This document shows positions 25,114 through 36,777 of a stretch of DNA of 64,000 bases, piece by piece. Within the stretch, counting starts at the first letter, position 1. Each line of letters starts with the position of its first letter. Below the pieces are notes generated by a model that worked only from the letters and a program-made list of their open reading frames with translations, was not told where the DNA came from and ran no database searches. Where the stretch lies: contig CM055103.1 in assembly GCA_029204225.1 (NCBI GenBank), positions 7,004,852 through 7,068,851 of the forward strand, read 5' to 3'. Source of the stretch: Diphasiastrum complanatum. Its lineage: Eukaryota > Streptophyta > Lycopodiopsida > Lycopodiales > Lycopodiaceae. Both the position numbers and the translations under genes were made by a program.

Positions 25114-26635
25114 TCATAAATTGCACTGGGCAACCTTTTCAAGTAGGAATCCATTTCCGGCTGAATCATCTGTTGACCAGAGAAACATGCCAGGAACACA
25201 GCCATGTTGATTCTTCAAATCAATGAGAGCATTGAAGAACTGCTGTCCTTGCAGTCCTCTTCCGTTCACCTCCAAACTCGGAAGCAGCTTGTCACGCGGA
25301 AATATGTTTGTTAGCTCGTTGTAAAGCTTGACGTACTCAGGAACCTGCATGATCCTATTTGCATAGAATTGGTAGTTCACATAATCTATAAAATGCCCGT
25401 GGTGCTTGAACAGCTTCTTGTAGAGCGGAAGCGTGACGTTGTAAGGAGCGATGGTGACGATCTTGATCACGTTCTGCTTTTTCAGTGTTCTGATCACCCT
25501 TCCCATGCATTCAACGAATGTTTTGCTTTGTGGAAAGTTCTCATAATCTATGTCGATTCCATCCAAGCCATAGCTGGTCACCAAAGCCGTAATGGATTGG
25601 ACAGCATGCTCCACCCAAGCTCTGTTTGGGTGGGGATCGTACCAGTTTATTAGACGCGTTGCACCTGTATCGGCGATATACTGACTGTAGCCGCCGAGGC
25701 TGAGCAGCACTCTGACATTCTCGTGGGCCTCTTTAATCTTCAAAATAGAGGAGGGAGTGATGGATGATATCCAGTAGCTGCTGAAGCTTCCATTCTGTAC
25801 AGCTCCAGATGGATCAGCATCGATCGCGAAAGAAAGCACAAAGTAGGTATCTACATCGGAACGCACGGGAACATCTTCCATCCGAATGGGGTTGCCTGTG
25901 CCACCAATGTACTCTACAAGAACTTTCCTCCCCTTGTCGATTCCTCGGGGCGTGGCAGCTCTGGCGCCAGCCTGAACAAGGTACTTTTTGCATTCGGCTA
26001 TGCAGACTTGATCGCCCGCAATTAAGCCGGTGCAATTGATGTGCTGATTTATGTACAAAAATTTATCTTTGTCCAGATGCGCAGCTGCAGCAATCATCTC
26101 GCAAGTATCTCCATCCTTGACTTGATACAACCTGCTACAAGTACTTGTATCTGGTGGCCCAGCGATACATAGCGCAAAGCCTACTTTCAGGCTACTGCAA
26201 TTGATGCCTGGATTCAAAGCAATGATGGTATCTTGGGTTACACCGACGGCGTCTGATACATCCGAGCACGTGTCTCCAGATTGCACAGTGTATGTTTCAC
26301 GACAGTGAATTGAACCAAAGGCTGCAGCAAATCGAGCATTCCAGATGAGGTTCGAGAAACAACAATCACAGCCTTGTTGTTGAGACAAACACTTCCTATT
26401 CTAAAGTCATGCATACTCTAGAGTTGAGAGATCAAGGAAGCAGACCTGGTTTACAGAGAACAGCAAAGCTTATCAATGCTGTAAGGAGCAGATGTTGATG
26501 AAAGGTTCTAAATCCTCTCGAATATTTTACATCCCGGATTGCTTTTTCCAGCTTTTCACAGCCTTCAGTGGAGATCAAAGAGCTGCCTGCACTACACAAA
26601 CGAGGTTGCAAGAGTGGCTGCCTATTAACCGACAT
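25114..26635 (-). CDS. LysM-LysM-GH18 chitinase
   Basis: Secreted chitin-binding chitinase. The main exon (26,372-25,114) encodes, counting from the codon at 26,388: LysM 1 at residues 33-76 (YTVQSGDTC...LCIAG), LysM 2 at about 84-133 (YQVKDGDTC...QVCIAEC), and a GH18 TIM barrel from about 155 to 424. The catalytic DGIDIDYE gives D276, D279, D281 and general acid E283. SLGG (230-233), YVNYQFYA (336-343) and W404 are also in place. The barrel resembles plant class III (tulip/gladiolus bulb type) chitinases. Upstream, a hydrophobic signal-like segment (HLLLTALISFAVL) lies in frame 26,635-26,455. A GT-AG intron of 82 bp (26,454-26,373) would join them in phase. The ATG at 26,635 leaves about 47 residues before the hydrophobic core, long for a signal peptide, so the start is uncertain. 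The catalytic exon has no stops or frameshifts. Expected role: degrading fungal chitin in defence. LysM-GH18 fusions are known from Pteris and Equisetum. Confidence 0.9.
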
Positions 26636-27070
26636 GCTTTACGCAAAATCACACACCCTGAGCTCAGAACTTGACCTGTCTATATTGCTGATCGCACACC
26701 CTGAGCTCAGAAGCTGATCTGTCTATAATGCTGACTCTCAGCTACTTAGTGCATTCAAACCCAATACTAGGAGCCAATTACAGATGATTCAGTTTGAATG
26801 CAATCACTGACTGGCTCCCCATCAACCCACAACAGCTTGAATATATTATATAGCACTTTTCCATGCTCGTCTTGCTCAGCAAAAACACTGCTAAAGACAG
26901 ACAGCTTGAGCTAATTTCGAGGTCAATCCTCGAGGTATCAAAGCCGGCATAGTTCCCAGTATTCTCGTCCTCTCCCTCCCTCTCTCTCCCCCCATCTCTC
27001 GCTGTCGGGGACACACACAAGCACATAAAAGGAATAACTGCCCACGAGCAGGTCCGGCGTTGCATGTCAA
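26636..27070 (-). promoter_or_regulatory. Upstream region of the chitinase gene
   Basis: It contains a duplicated segment with CACACCCTGAGCTCAGAA (about 26,650 and 26,695) and a pyrimidine-rich tract (about 26,965-27,003; GA-rich on the coding strand). No unambiguous TATA box was picked. Assigned as the promoter by position only. Confidence 0.4.
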
Positions 27071-29740
27071 GACGCCACGTAGGTAAATTTAAACTGTGGA
27101 GAGCACGCCACGTGGTGAATAATGCCTGCAGGCTAAGGGCCCGCCGGATCCTAAGTCGTGGATCTTGAAGTCTATATTGGCTGTCGAAGGAAATTTTGGC
27201 TTCGTTTTACGCCCACCAATTTTTCATCTGTGCCCGTCACGCTCCTCATTCCCGAAATACATCACAAATCTACCAAAACAAAGCTTTACAAGAAGAAATT
27301 GCATTGAACCCCTACTATAACAATTGGCATATCCAAACACTCATAAAATGGAGAACTAGTGCATTAGCCTAGAAGACTTTAATAGTCAAATTTTAGATCA
27401 TCTTTGCCATGCACTTTGGTGAATGAAAAAGAAAATGCCTTTTCAACTCAAGCTTGGCTAAAAAAAGACATCGCTTTTCAAAGAATCTTAAGGATCTTGT
27501 TATCGTGTGAAAGCTAGAAAAACTACCTTAGAAATGATAAATGGGACTGCAACTTTCAAGCCTTTAAGATTTGAGAAGCATTTGGACAAAAAAAATCACT
27601 TGTCAAATGGATCATGAGAATATTGCCACTTGTTACCATGGCGCCCATACCAGTTAATCTAATTATAATATGTCAAGAATCAAGCATAGTTTTTTTGGAA
27701 GACCTTATCACCCATAGATGTTGATGGTGCAAACAAGACCCCACCCAATCCAATGGTGGAAATGCCTCTATGAAAATGAATAAATCACAATAGCATTTAT
27801 GAAGAGTACACCATCTTGGATCAACTATTTTGCACATCCATTGGTAGTGTTGGGGCACTTCCATCCAAAGATGGAAGGGCAAGGAAAGATGGGGAGAGAA
27901 GGGGGAGATGGTGGAGCTCGCATCACCACCCTTGGATGGTGTCTGCACCATCACTTATGGTGACGAAATACACTAACCCCTTCATCTTTGGTTGAGAGTG
28001 GGCCCCACCCTGCATCATCTATCATGATTAGGTACAAGATATCATTGTTTTGGTTCATTGGTGGAAGGTAACTAATAAACATATCCTCACCAATTTTCAT
28101 ACTGAAAAACCATATCTCATCACCCACTCAAGATCAATTCACATATCAAACAAGACAAGCTTCAAAGTGGAGTCCAAATCTAATAATATCGAGACAAAAA
28201 ACAAAGATGCACAAGTTACATGGAATATGCATGCAAAAATGCCATTATGTTTTTGCTTTTTTTGAAGCTTCAAAACCTCTCAAATACATATAATTTTGTA
28301 TTATGAAGAAAAATTATGCAATGCAAACCATCACTTATCAACCACAAACATTATGCCTCGTAAGGCCCAATATGGATTGTGTGGGTTAATGCCCTCCTTG
28401 CCTTTCTCTTGTTTTATTCTTTTCTTTGAAGGAAGAAAAAGACAAAAAAAAAAAAATGTACGAGACATCAATTTTTACTTCGGGTATGGTCCTTGGAGGA
28501 GGACATAATGTGACACAAGGATAGGAGGCCCTTGTGTAGTGAAATCGATTTTTATGCTATTATGTGCCATATATCCCGTATCCATTATTATATAAAGATG
28601 GCAAAAAGAAATGGTTGTAATAGTTTACAAATTCTATATGGTACATTGTTGTACATGGGTAATTCATTCATCATTTTCTCCCCTTGAGCCAACGTCAAAA
28701 TGGATGGCAATGTTGTTATATATGGTACCTTTGTCTCAAAGACTCTCCTCGTCAATCAGCTTTGTTAGAATAGATTTGCATGTTTGCATAAATATGCAAG
28801 ATATTTGGTACCTTGAAAGTGTGTTTGAAATAATGAAGTAAATACTCATAAGTGCATTACAAATTTTAAGCCCCACTATGTCAAATCCACGTGTGATACA
28901 AACTTCTCTAAAACTACAAGAAATTCTTCAAGTCATCAAATTAGAAACTTGTTAAAATGGGAATGCTTATTCCTATAATTGGTCACTCTCATATTGTGGG
29001 GGTGTCAGTAGTTTATTACAAACCAATGGGGTTGGTAATGTGATTAAAAGCCATGTTTAACTCTTCTTGTTCAAGATATTTTCTTTTGCTAGTTCATAAA
29101 TGATTTTTATCTAGTAGAAATGGCTATATAGCGTCAAAATAAGTAGATTCTCCAAGATTTTCCTATATTGGATACCAACCCTAAGTATTCATAAAAAAGA
29201 TTTAGATCTACTTACATAATGGTCATGAAAGTCTTGCCTCCCTTATAACCAAGGTAGTTGACACTCCCCCTCTTTTGTTGTGTATGTTTGTTAGGGGTCC
29301 ACCTATTATTACTCTACAAAGTTTTCAATGCACTCAAAGCTGAGTAGGAGGTAGGCTTGACTACTCTTCCTTCCACCGTTGTGTTTGTACTTACTTTTTC
29401 AAAATGTGATGCTTGTGATGGTCCACAGTCCTAGCATTCACTTGTCATCAAAATGCATGATGCATTCGGGCTCTATTATCATTCTCCTAGGTCTATCCAC
29501 CATAAGGTGACAACACAACATCAAGTGACAAACACTTTGTTACCACCATTCCTAGAGTGAACCAACTCACCCCCATACATCGGAGCTATCGACACCAACT
29601 GTTATGTCCATGACCAGTTATAGGATTCAGTATACTCCTAGTCTTGGATACACAATACTCCAGTGAAACAAGCTATTAGTTATGCCTCATCATACTGGAC
29701 GTGACTCGAAAGTAACTAATATCCTTGTGAGGCCCAGAAC
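27071..29740. other. No recognisable gene
   Basis: About 2.7 kb with only short frames and an A-rich run near 28,443-28,455. No domain, RNA gene or paired terminal repeat recognised. Confidence 0.5.
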
Positions 29741-29747
29741 AAACTAA

Positions 29748-29855
29748 ATGGAGTTAGTAGAAGGTTTGGGACAGTGTATGCATGTGTAGAGTTATCAATA
29801 TCAGTTCTATGAATAGAGGATCCATGCATAGAGACTCTATTCTGTTGAGAATTAT
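29748..29855. repeat. Dispersed repeat, copy 2 (partner at 2,448-2,550)
   Basis: Shares GACAGTGTATGCATGTGTAG, GTTATCAATA and the GACTCTATTCT motif with the 2.45-kb copy. Here it lies just inside a copia primer-binding site, so it is likely part of the element's leader or interior. Confidence 0.6.
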
Positions 29856-29876
29856 GATATCTAGAATGTCAAAACA

Positions 29877-29887
29877 CTCTGATACCA
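29877..29887 (-). promoter_or_regulatory. Primer-binding site of a minus-strand copia remnant
   Basis: Minus-strand TGGTATCAGAG, a few bases inside the LTR end at 29,892. Confidence 0.75.
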
Positions 29888-29891
29888 CCGT

Positions 29892-30602
29892 TGAGAAATG
29901 AAGCCCGAATGGAGTTCGATTTTGTCTGCTGGTCTACTGCTGCCTGCTATCACAGATCTACAATCCTCCAGAGCATGGACATGCACTACTGACCTATGTT
30001 GTAATTTGTTTTAGCATTCAACAAGATGAAACCAGTGTGCAAAATGAATAGTAAACAGTTGATTACGAACATATAACAATTCAAAATCAAAGCGTTCAAG
30101 ATAAGAAAATCATTTGCATAACATCTACTACATTATCAGTGAATTTCTTAAGCACTATTATGACAAACCCACACAGCGCGTCGACGTGAGAGAATTTGTG
30201 TCTCTCATGAATCATAAATCGTCTCGCTTACTAGCGGACTTTTGGACATCGACTAGCAACACGGTGCTTTGTTCACATTGGCATTCAACCAAATTGATGT
30301 TCATACATTCCATATGATGTTCAACATATTCCCTTGTGTTTGATCTGTTTATATAGATAGAAAGAAGAAGGTTTAATCTAATCGGAGATTACAAGAACGG
30401 CTGATTAGGCACGTCCTATCCAGATTGCCCGTGGAGGGTGACATCCTCCTTGTACTTTCTCGATCTCCTTTGTACTTTGGAGCATGAAGATCTGCCGCCC
30501 TTCAGTCTGCATGTCTTCTCCGTCTTTCATTCTCGCCATTGAGCTTCTCTGGGTCCTCGAACATTTCTTCTTCGTGTTCGGGAATCCTTCAGTCAACCAA
30601 CA
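29892..30602 (-). repeat. copia LTR related to the 56.8-62.9 kb element
   Basis: On the minus strand it runs from TGTTGGTTGACTGAAGG to TTTCTCA, with the primer-binding site just beyond. Its middle shares TCCGCTAGTAAGC..GAGAC, CATGAGAGACACAAATTCTC and ACGTCGACGC-type phrases with the LTRs at 56,828-57,589 and 62,112-62,891. That places it in the same LTR family, though diverged. No coding interior survives beside it. Confidence 0.65.
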
Positions 30603-30634
30603 TTTGACTATCGTCTTCAGGTCTTCAGTCCTTC

Positions 30635-31049
30635 ATTAGGGCCCTTTTTGGACTCAAAAAGGGCCTCTTCCTTGCCTAAACGTGTTTGTTAATTAGGATT
30701 AATTTACTCATAATCGTCCTATGTGGCAGTTCACCCAGAATTTGTCAAGGGTTAATTTATATTCTAATAGGTTTTACATAGACCTAGTATAATATAGCAA
30801 GGACAACTAATTTTAATGTAGCCTCAAATTTTAAATCCAATATAATATCTATTTCTTCAAGCCTTTCAATAATCCTTTTTATTACTTAAGATTGAGTGAA
30901 AATGGGGCCCAATATTTGTTTGGGCCCCCATTTTCAAAAAACAATTTGAAAAAAAAATGGGGGGAGGGGCCCCGGAGTACATCCATCCCCGCTCCCATGT
31001 ACAATAGTATATTATCCCCCCCCCCCCCCCCCCCCCCACAGTAGTACAA

Positions 31050-31084
<35 letters not shown>

Positions 31085-31518
31085 ATATACTATGTACAAG
31101 GGGGTAATATACTATTGTACAAGGGAGGGGGGAGGGATGTACTCCTAGGCCCCTCCCCCCATTTTTTTTTCAAATTGTTTTTTCAAAATGGGGGCCCAAA
31201 CAAATATTGGGCCCCATTTTCACTCAATCTTAAGTAATAAAAAGGATTATTGAAGAGCTTGAAGAAATATATATTATTTTCCTTTATAATTCAAATTTTA
31301 GCCTTGTCATATCATCATTACTATGGATTGAGGAAGTAGAGTTAGAGGAGGGTTAGTGGGTGGGTTAGAATTTGAAGATGCAATTTACACCATTGGATGT
31401 GCCATGTCATATGGACCATTCTATCTCAATTGTCACTCTCTTATTGGTACACATGTCATCATTAACACTAATTATAATTAGTGAAGAGGCCCTTTTTGAG
31501 TCCAAAAAGGGCCCTAAT
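30635..31518. mobile_element. Element A: small foldback transposon sharing ends with element B
   Basis: 884 bp bounded by inverted repeats of about 36 bp (30,635-30,670 and 31,483-31,518) starting ATTAGGGCCCTTTTTGGACT. Its left roughly 60-100 bp and right roughly 150 bp match the corresponding ends of the 8-kb element B at 38,480-46,553. The interior is a near-perfect palindrome (30,841-31,277) with arms of about 170 bp around C and G homopolymers. There is no coding capacity. It is best read as a non-autonomous relative mobilised by B-type machinery. The 3-bp flanks (TTC and GGA) do not match. Confidence 0.75.
30841..31277. repeat. Long palindrome with C22 and G31 runs
   Basis: The arms pair from TATAATATCTATTTCTTCAA on the left to its complement near 31,277. 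Nested GGGCCC motifs are present. The centre contains C runs (31,016-31,037) and 31 Gs (31,050-31,080). Apparent proline- or glycine-rich reading frames here are artefacts. Confidence 0.9.
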
Positions 31519-33004
31519 GGACGCTTTGGTCTTCGCATCCGGGAAGCTCTCTTGCACTTCTGCAGACTTGAGCTCTAAAGCTAGTAAGGCTTTGTGGCTT
31601 GAAACATATTGTTTCTTTAGCTCCCTCTCAAAGTGTGGTAGCTTTTGGACTCCTAGACTCTTCTTCTACCTCTCGAACAAACCTTTGTCTGATGCGGAGA
31701 CTTATGATTTCACATTATCTGAGTTATGTCATATATTGTAAAGACTTTCAATTTCCATGTACGTAAAATGTGCTATAGTGCCTAAACACATGTGAAGGCC
31801 TATTTCACACTTTGTAAATTCATATTTTAAGTAGAAGTTGCGTTGTTCTAAAGAGACGCAATAGAAGTCCAGAACCGACATTTAACGTTTTGTAAACGAC
31901 ATTGAGGTCGGTGATTGTTCCTATAAGGACGACACTTCGTGCCATTGTACTGACGCATTTCTATGTAGAGCTGAGTACCAATAGAGAGAAGAGCGAATTT
32001 CTATAGCTTGAGGATTCTTTTCTTTTCTGCTATCTTTCACAGAATTACTTCTTATCATATGTGCGAACACACTCTGTATGATCTGTGGATGATTGTGATA
32101 CTGTTCTGTTTGCGTCACACACATTTCTTATATTATACTGAATTTCAGTTACTCTAACATGGATTTTCAGGCGACACCAGCAAGTAACAATTTTGACTAA
32201 TGTGTGCAGGGTATTAGCAAAGCTGTTAAGCATAATTTCTTAGCAGACATTCTTTCATTCCTAAATGAGCTATGTGTTCAGATAACGGGATTGTTTGAGG
32301 CTGTATTTTGCTTGCTTTCTGCGATAAAGACTAATTCTCTATGTTTGATTAAGAAGAATCTTTAGCTAATGTGATTCTGCTTACGGAATCTAATTGCTAG
32401 TTGCTGTCAGTTCTGATTGTTTCCTTGATGCCTGAAGAGCTCTTTCAAGCTACTCTCAAACGAACCCAAGCTCTTGCATGATACTCTTGGCATAAATTGT
32501 ACCAGCTATGGAAAGATCTTTGGCTATTTTTGGGGCCCTAGGAACCAACCATTTATAAGCCATCGTTTCGTTACTTGGCCTGTTAGGTTACCACAAACCC
32601 AAAAAGTTTTTTGGACCTCTGAAGTACATCACAAAATAGCCTCCAACTAGCAATATAGCGACCAAGGTTCCATCCATTTTGCGAATAGATCAAAGTTACG
32701 GTTCTGGAAGATTATAGACACGGTTGAGAGCCTGAAAGATAAAGTAATCCTTACGTTTACAAACCTTGACCAAAACATTTCATCATTGGTGTTCCTGGAT
32801 GCCAATTTACCCAAATATCTTTGGATAACCAGTTATGTCGTTGTAGTATGCATTGTAAATTTTTATACATACCAGTCCGTTTACCATCATATATACATTT
32901 ACCATGCAAAAGATGAGATTATTCTCTCTCTTGGGAAACGATCAAACCTTTTATACTACATAAAATTTTGTGGAAATCTATAACGACTAGGCCACCACAT
33001 AATT
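31519..33004 (+). other. Region upstream of a gypsy-type primer-binding site, putative 5' LTR
   Basis: The sequence directly before 33,005 should contain the 5' LTR of the following element, but no matching 3' LTR or clear start was found. Nothing else coding is recognisable. Confidence 0.4.
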
Positions 33005-33022
33005 TGGCGCCGTTGCCGGGGA
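33005..33022 (+). promoter_or_regulatory. Primer-binding site, Ty3/gypsy type
   Basis: TGGCGCCGTTGCCGGGGA, the motif common in plant Ty3/gypsy elements of the Athila/Tat group. Confidence 0.9.
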
Positions 33023-33181
33023 GATGAATTTCACCTTTTGCAATATTTTTGAGTGTATTACATCTACGAATCTTTCTCATGTAATGCATGCCAAGAACAA
33101 GCAACTATTGAACAGAAGCGTTTAGAGTGTGCACAGTATTTAGAAGCATATAGAAAGTCTAGAGATTTGTATTTGTAGAAC

Positions 33182-34260
33182 TTGCAAAATTCACCAGTTA
33201 GAGCAAGATTAACACCTGAAGCGTTTAATGATCTTCTACACGCTACTACAACATTTGTAGATTCATTTGAGGAAAGATCCGTTGAAACACCAAGTTCTAC
33301 AGATTCACCTGAATCAGATTTGTCTGATTCTACTTCCGAACCAAGTTTAGAATCTTTGTCTGAGCAAAGTTTAGATTCAGATCCTCCAAGTTCATCTAGT
33401 TCACCACCATATATTAATATGGCTAATCCAGCGCCACCCACATCTACAAAAATCAGATACGATTTCTTTAAGGGATCATCTTCTGAAGATGCGGATAGTT
33501 ATTTGTCACAATTTGAATCCATTACCATAGCAAATAAAGAGCATACAGATGAGGATAAAGTTAGAATTTTGCTAGGTCTTCTGCGGAAGCAGGCTAGGAT
33601 TTGGTACAATCAATTAGTACCGAAAACAGTTAATACTTGGAACGCTTAAAAAGCAACATTCCTTAAACAATTTAGGGAGATAGGATATTCCACTAGATTG
33701 TTGGCTCGGCAAAACTCTACTGAGAAAAAGCCAAAGGAATCACTTAGGAAATATACTCGTAGGGTTAAGAATTTAATAGGAAAGTTAGGAGCCCAGTATC
33801 CAGTTCTTATGCAAAATGAATGGTTCTTGGGTGGATTTTGCCTAAGAAAATTGATCGATATTGTTGACAGGGTTTGATGACTTCTTTGGAAGATGTCATT
33901 GCCTCTACTGAGAATTACGAAACTTCTCAAATTTTTCGCAGACAGAGAAATGAAAAAAAAAGTAGTAAAAAACACAAATTTAAATGAACAGAAGAATCTA
34001 AAACATCTAATGAGTCTGAATCAGAATCTGATTCAGTGGATGGCGAAGAATTCTCAGAGTATTCATCTTATTCTTCTTCATCAGAAGAAGAATCTTCTTA
34101 TAGAAAATTCAAAAATAGGAATTCAGATAGAAGAAAAAGAATGGAGAAATTCGAAAAGATGGATCCATTAAGGAAAAGTGTTGAGCTGTTAACAAGAGAA
34201 ATGAGTGACTTGAAAATTCAGATATCTGATGTTAAAGCCAAGAAAGAAAGCGAAGCCTAA
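33182..34260 (+). pseudogene. Gypsy-type gag, N-terminal and middle parts
   Basis: The first frame (33,182-33,649) has a Ser/Asp/Glu-rich leader. A retrotransposon gag segment follows (KIRYDFFKGSSSEDADSYLS, then VRILLGLLRKQARIWYNQL). An in-frame TAA at 33,647 is followed in the same frame by LKQFREIGYST and LRKYTRRVKNLI. Frameshifts near 33,880 lead to an acidic, Ser/Glu-rich segment up to 34,260. Gag would form the particle and bind RNA. This copy is broken. Confidence 0.85.
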
Positions 34261-34645
34261 CGCCAATGTTTGGTGTACCGCTTGTGGGAAAGAAAGTCGT
34301 TCTAAGGCCAACTGTCCCAATTTACAGACTAATTATTTAAAAGAGGAACTATTCCTCTGTCCGATTAAAAATCATGAGGAGGTAGCTTATACTGCAACTC
34401 CTACTAACCAAAAAACTATGATATCGAAACAATGTACTGGTCAACAATACACTATTTTGCGAAGGGGCGGAACACGAGATTGCACTCCACCGACCAGAGT
34501 AAGGGATTCGTGCTACAATTGCGGAGCCCCGGGTCACTATTCGCCTGATTGTCCTGAACCCAGGAGATCAGCAGGATATGTGCCGCTCTGTGCTAACTGT
34601 AAAGGCGAAGGGCATGTCACAGCTGAATGTCCTCAGCCACAATAG
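34229..34645 (+). pseudogene. Gag zinc-knuckle region (two CCHC)
   Basis: Two tandem CX2CX4HX4C knuckles are visible: CYNCGAPGHYSPDC and CANCKGEGHVTAEC, at about 34,511-34,630. A degenerate third Cys pair (CTACGKESRSKANC) lies near 34,275. The frame ends at a TAG at 34,643. The following protease frame begins 70 bases later. Confidence 0.9.
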
Positions 34646-34717
34646 CGACGGTCTAAACCAAGGTTTGTAAACTCACCTAGGGAAGATGACCTTCGGCCAT
34701 CTAAGACTAACACTGAC

Positions 34718-35700
34718 ATGATAGTTCAGAGGATAGAAGTAGAGTCTGAATTATTAGATCAAGAGCATCAATGGCCAGATTTAGAAGAAAAAATAAATAA
34801 AGTAACTACAAGAAGTAGTAAAGATTCTTTAACACTTAAAGATAAGAAGAAAACTAAGGCGAAAATTGCGAAAAATGCGACAGAAAAAGCGAAGTTCGTA
34901 GAACAGTTAGTAAAAATTCCTAGTAATAAAGGATTAAGTCTTGATAAGTCTAATGGAAAACATTATGATGTTGATATTAGTTCAGAAGCTAAGAAGCTTT
35001 TAGATGAAGAGACTAGCCAAGTTAAGAAAGTGACATTTTCAGATCCAGTTATAAGTAGCGAGATACCTAGAGATCTGTCACCACGTAGAAACCGTTCTCA
35101 TAATATTGTAGAAGACCTTGTTTCTAGAATGCCTAATATAACCTTTAAACAGTTATTAGACGATAACCAATATTATAAGAAAGAAATTAAGCAATTCTTG
35201 CAAAATAAAAAAAGAAGAAAAGCAAAGTTACCAGTAATAAACTTAGGATTAGTTAATTACGGTGATGAAGGCCAACCAGAGATTCAGATAGTAATTAATG
35301 GCTGCATCTTAGATAATGTACCCATAGATTTTGGATCTAGTGTTAATAGAATGACTGAAGAAACGGCATATGAATTAGGCATTCATCATAGAATAGCACC
35401 CACTTTAAGACATTTAAGGTTAACCGATGCAACTAGAAGATCACCAATAGGAGAACTATCTCAGGTCACAATTTATATTGGAGACCATAAGTTTTTTATG
35501 GATTTTATAATATTAAAACCTACTAGACAATCGTCATATAAAGTGTTATTAGGATGACCATGGCTCTATCAGGCCGATGTTATAACCCACTGGAAGAAAA
35601 AGGAGATTACCTTCAGAGACCAGATGGAGACATCGACAGGAAAAAGCCATAAAAGAATTTTCATATCATGGAAAAAAGATAAGTACGAAGGCGAGACACC
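34718..35700 (+). pseudogene. First retropepsin-like domain
   Basis: After a Lys/Ser-rich linker, the frame 34,718-35,557 shows a retroviral-type aspartic protease: DNVPIDFGSSVNRM (active-site D with FGSS replacing the usual SGSS), AYELGI, LRLTDATRRSPIGEL and a VLLG end. A TGA at 35,555 interrupts the LGRPWLYQADV motif, which continues in the same frame. Phe for Ser next to the catalytic Asp is unusual and may reduce activity. Confidence 0.85.
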
Positions 35701-35779
35701 TACATCTTCCTCGAGCTATACTTAGATGAAGAAGGGCTTCAGTCAGTAAGGACTGAGGAAGGGGAGAGGTTAGTCACAG

Positions 35780-36777
35780 TAAGTATACATGCATACAGTA
35801 ATAGAGTAGAATATGTAGATATAGGAAATTGTGGAGTTCCAAAGATTAGTGCGATCATAGGAGATCAGACTATATATAGAATACTAATAGACTCAGGATC
35901 CAGTATCAATCTAGTAACGAAACCAATGGTTAAAGAATTAGGATTAGAGAACTAGATACAGCCTATCACTTATCACGAAATCCATTTAGCGGACGCGACT
36001 AAATGTATACCAGTAGGTGAGCTAAGAGGTATTAACGTAATTATAGAGACAGAGACGTTTGTTATGAATTTCCTTGTCATAAACCCAATAGATACACCAC
36101 CTTATTCGATATTATTTGGAAGACCATGGTTATATCAAGCAGATGCTATTATAAATTGGTCTACCAAACAAATATTTTTTCTAGGCATTCTCATAGCCAA
36201 TCCAATAGGGGGTCACCTTTTGAGATGGGATGAGCAGTTAGCTAGACTTGCTGAATCATGGATCAATTTCATAGAATGCTATGAGATTGATGAAGAAGAA
36301 GAAATATCGATAACATCCGAGTCAAGAGAAGTTCTGGGTGGAACCAAAGCAAGTCTGACCGAGGGGATGGTAGATAGAACAGATTATGTAGAAATGGAAA
36401 TTAATAAAGGTAAGATTTTTGGAACACTACTGCCAGATACTCGGGTAGCTATACAACACCTTGCCAGCTTGGAAAAGGTATCCAGGAAGCTGGGGTCCAA
36501 GTATGAAAGAGTCCGAACAGACCTCACTCAAACAGATACAGAGCTGAGCAAAACTAAGGCTCAGCTAGCCTATAGAAATGAGGAGCTCAAAGCAGCCAAT
36601 GCGGAGTTGAGCAAGAAAGGGATAGAGCTGGAAGAAGCAAAAGGAAGACAAGATGCCACACTTGAAGTATTGGAAGAGATGAAGGAACAGTCCAATGCTT
36701 TCGAAAATGAGAACATCCTTCTCAAAAAAAATCATGCTAGCTTTACAACTTCAATAACACTTTTTTTTTTAATATAA
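35780..36777 (+). pseudogene. Second retropepsin-like domain with coiled-coil tail
   Basis: A second domain of the same type follows: RILIDSGSSINLVTK (canonical DSGSS), LGLEN with an in-frame TAG, LADATKCIPVGELRG and ILFGRPWLYQADAIINW. It then runs into a 200-residue tail (36,064-36,777) dominated by heptad-like helices, for example ELSKTKAQLAYRNEELKAAN and LEVLEEMKEQ. It is clearly paralogous to the first domain (compare IGELSQV with VGELRGI, and both GRPWLYQAD). This frame holds no RT, so the coiled coil replaces the usual pol continuation. Confidence 0.8.

Larger units (their letters stand above)
33005..36777 (+). mobile_element. Gypsy-like gag-protease element with no RT or integrase
   Basis: A primer-binding site is followed by gag, two CCHC knuckles, two successive retropepsin-like domains and a coiled-coil tail. 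No reverse transcriptase, RNase H or integrase follows before the frame ends at 36,777, and no 3' LTR was found. The layout resembles non-autonomous plant gag-only LTR elements, but the doubled protease is unusual. Stops and shifts in gag indicate an old copy. Confidence 0.8.

Noticed and set aside
25369-26039. Plus-strand open frames over the chitinase
   Set aside because: They are antisense shadows of the clearly coding LysM-GH18 exon.
30866-31099. Proline/glycine-rich open frames
   Set aside because: Produced by C and G homopolymers inside the element A palindrome.
32786-32983. Possible copia integrase fragment (LPKYLW-like phrase)
   Set aside because: Only a few residues resemble the integrase phrase and no other motif is nearby. 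Too weak.
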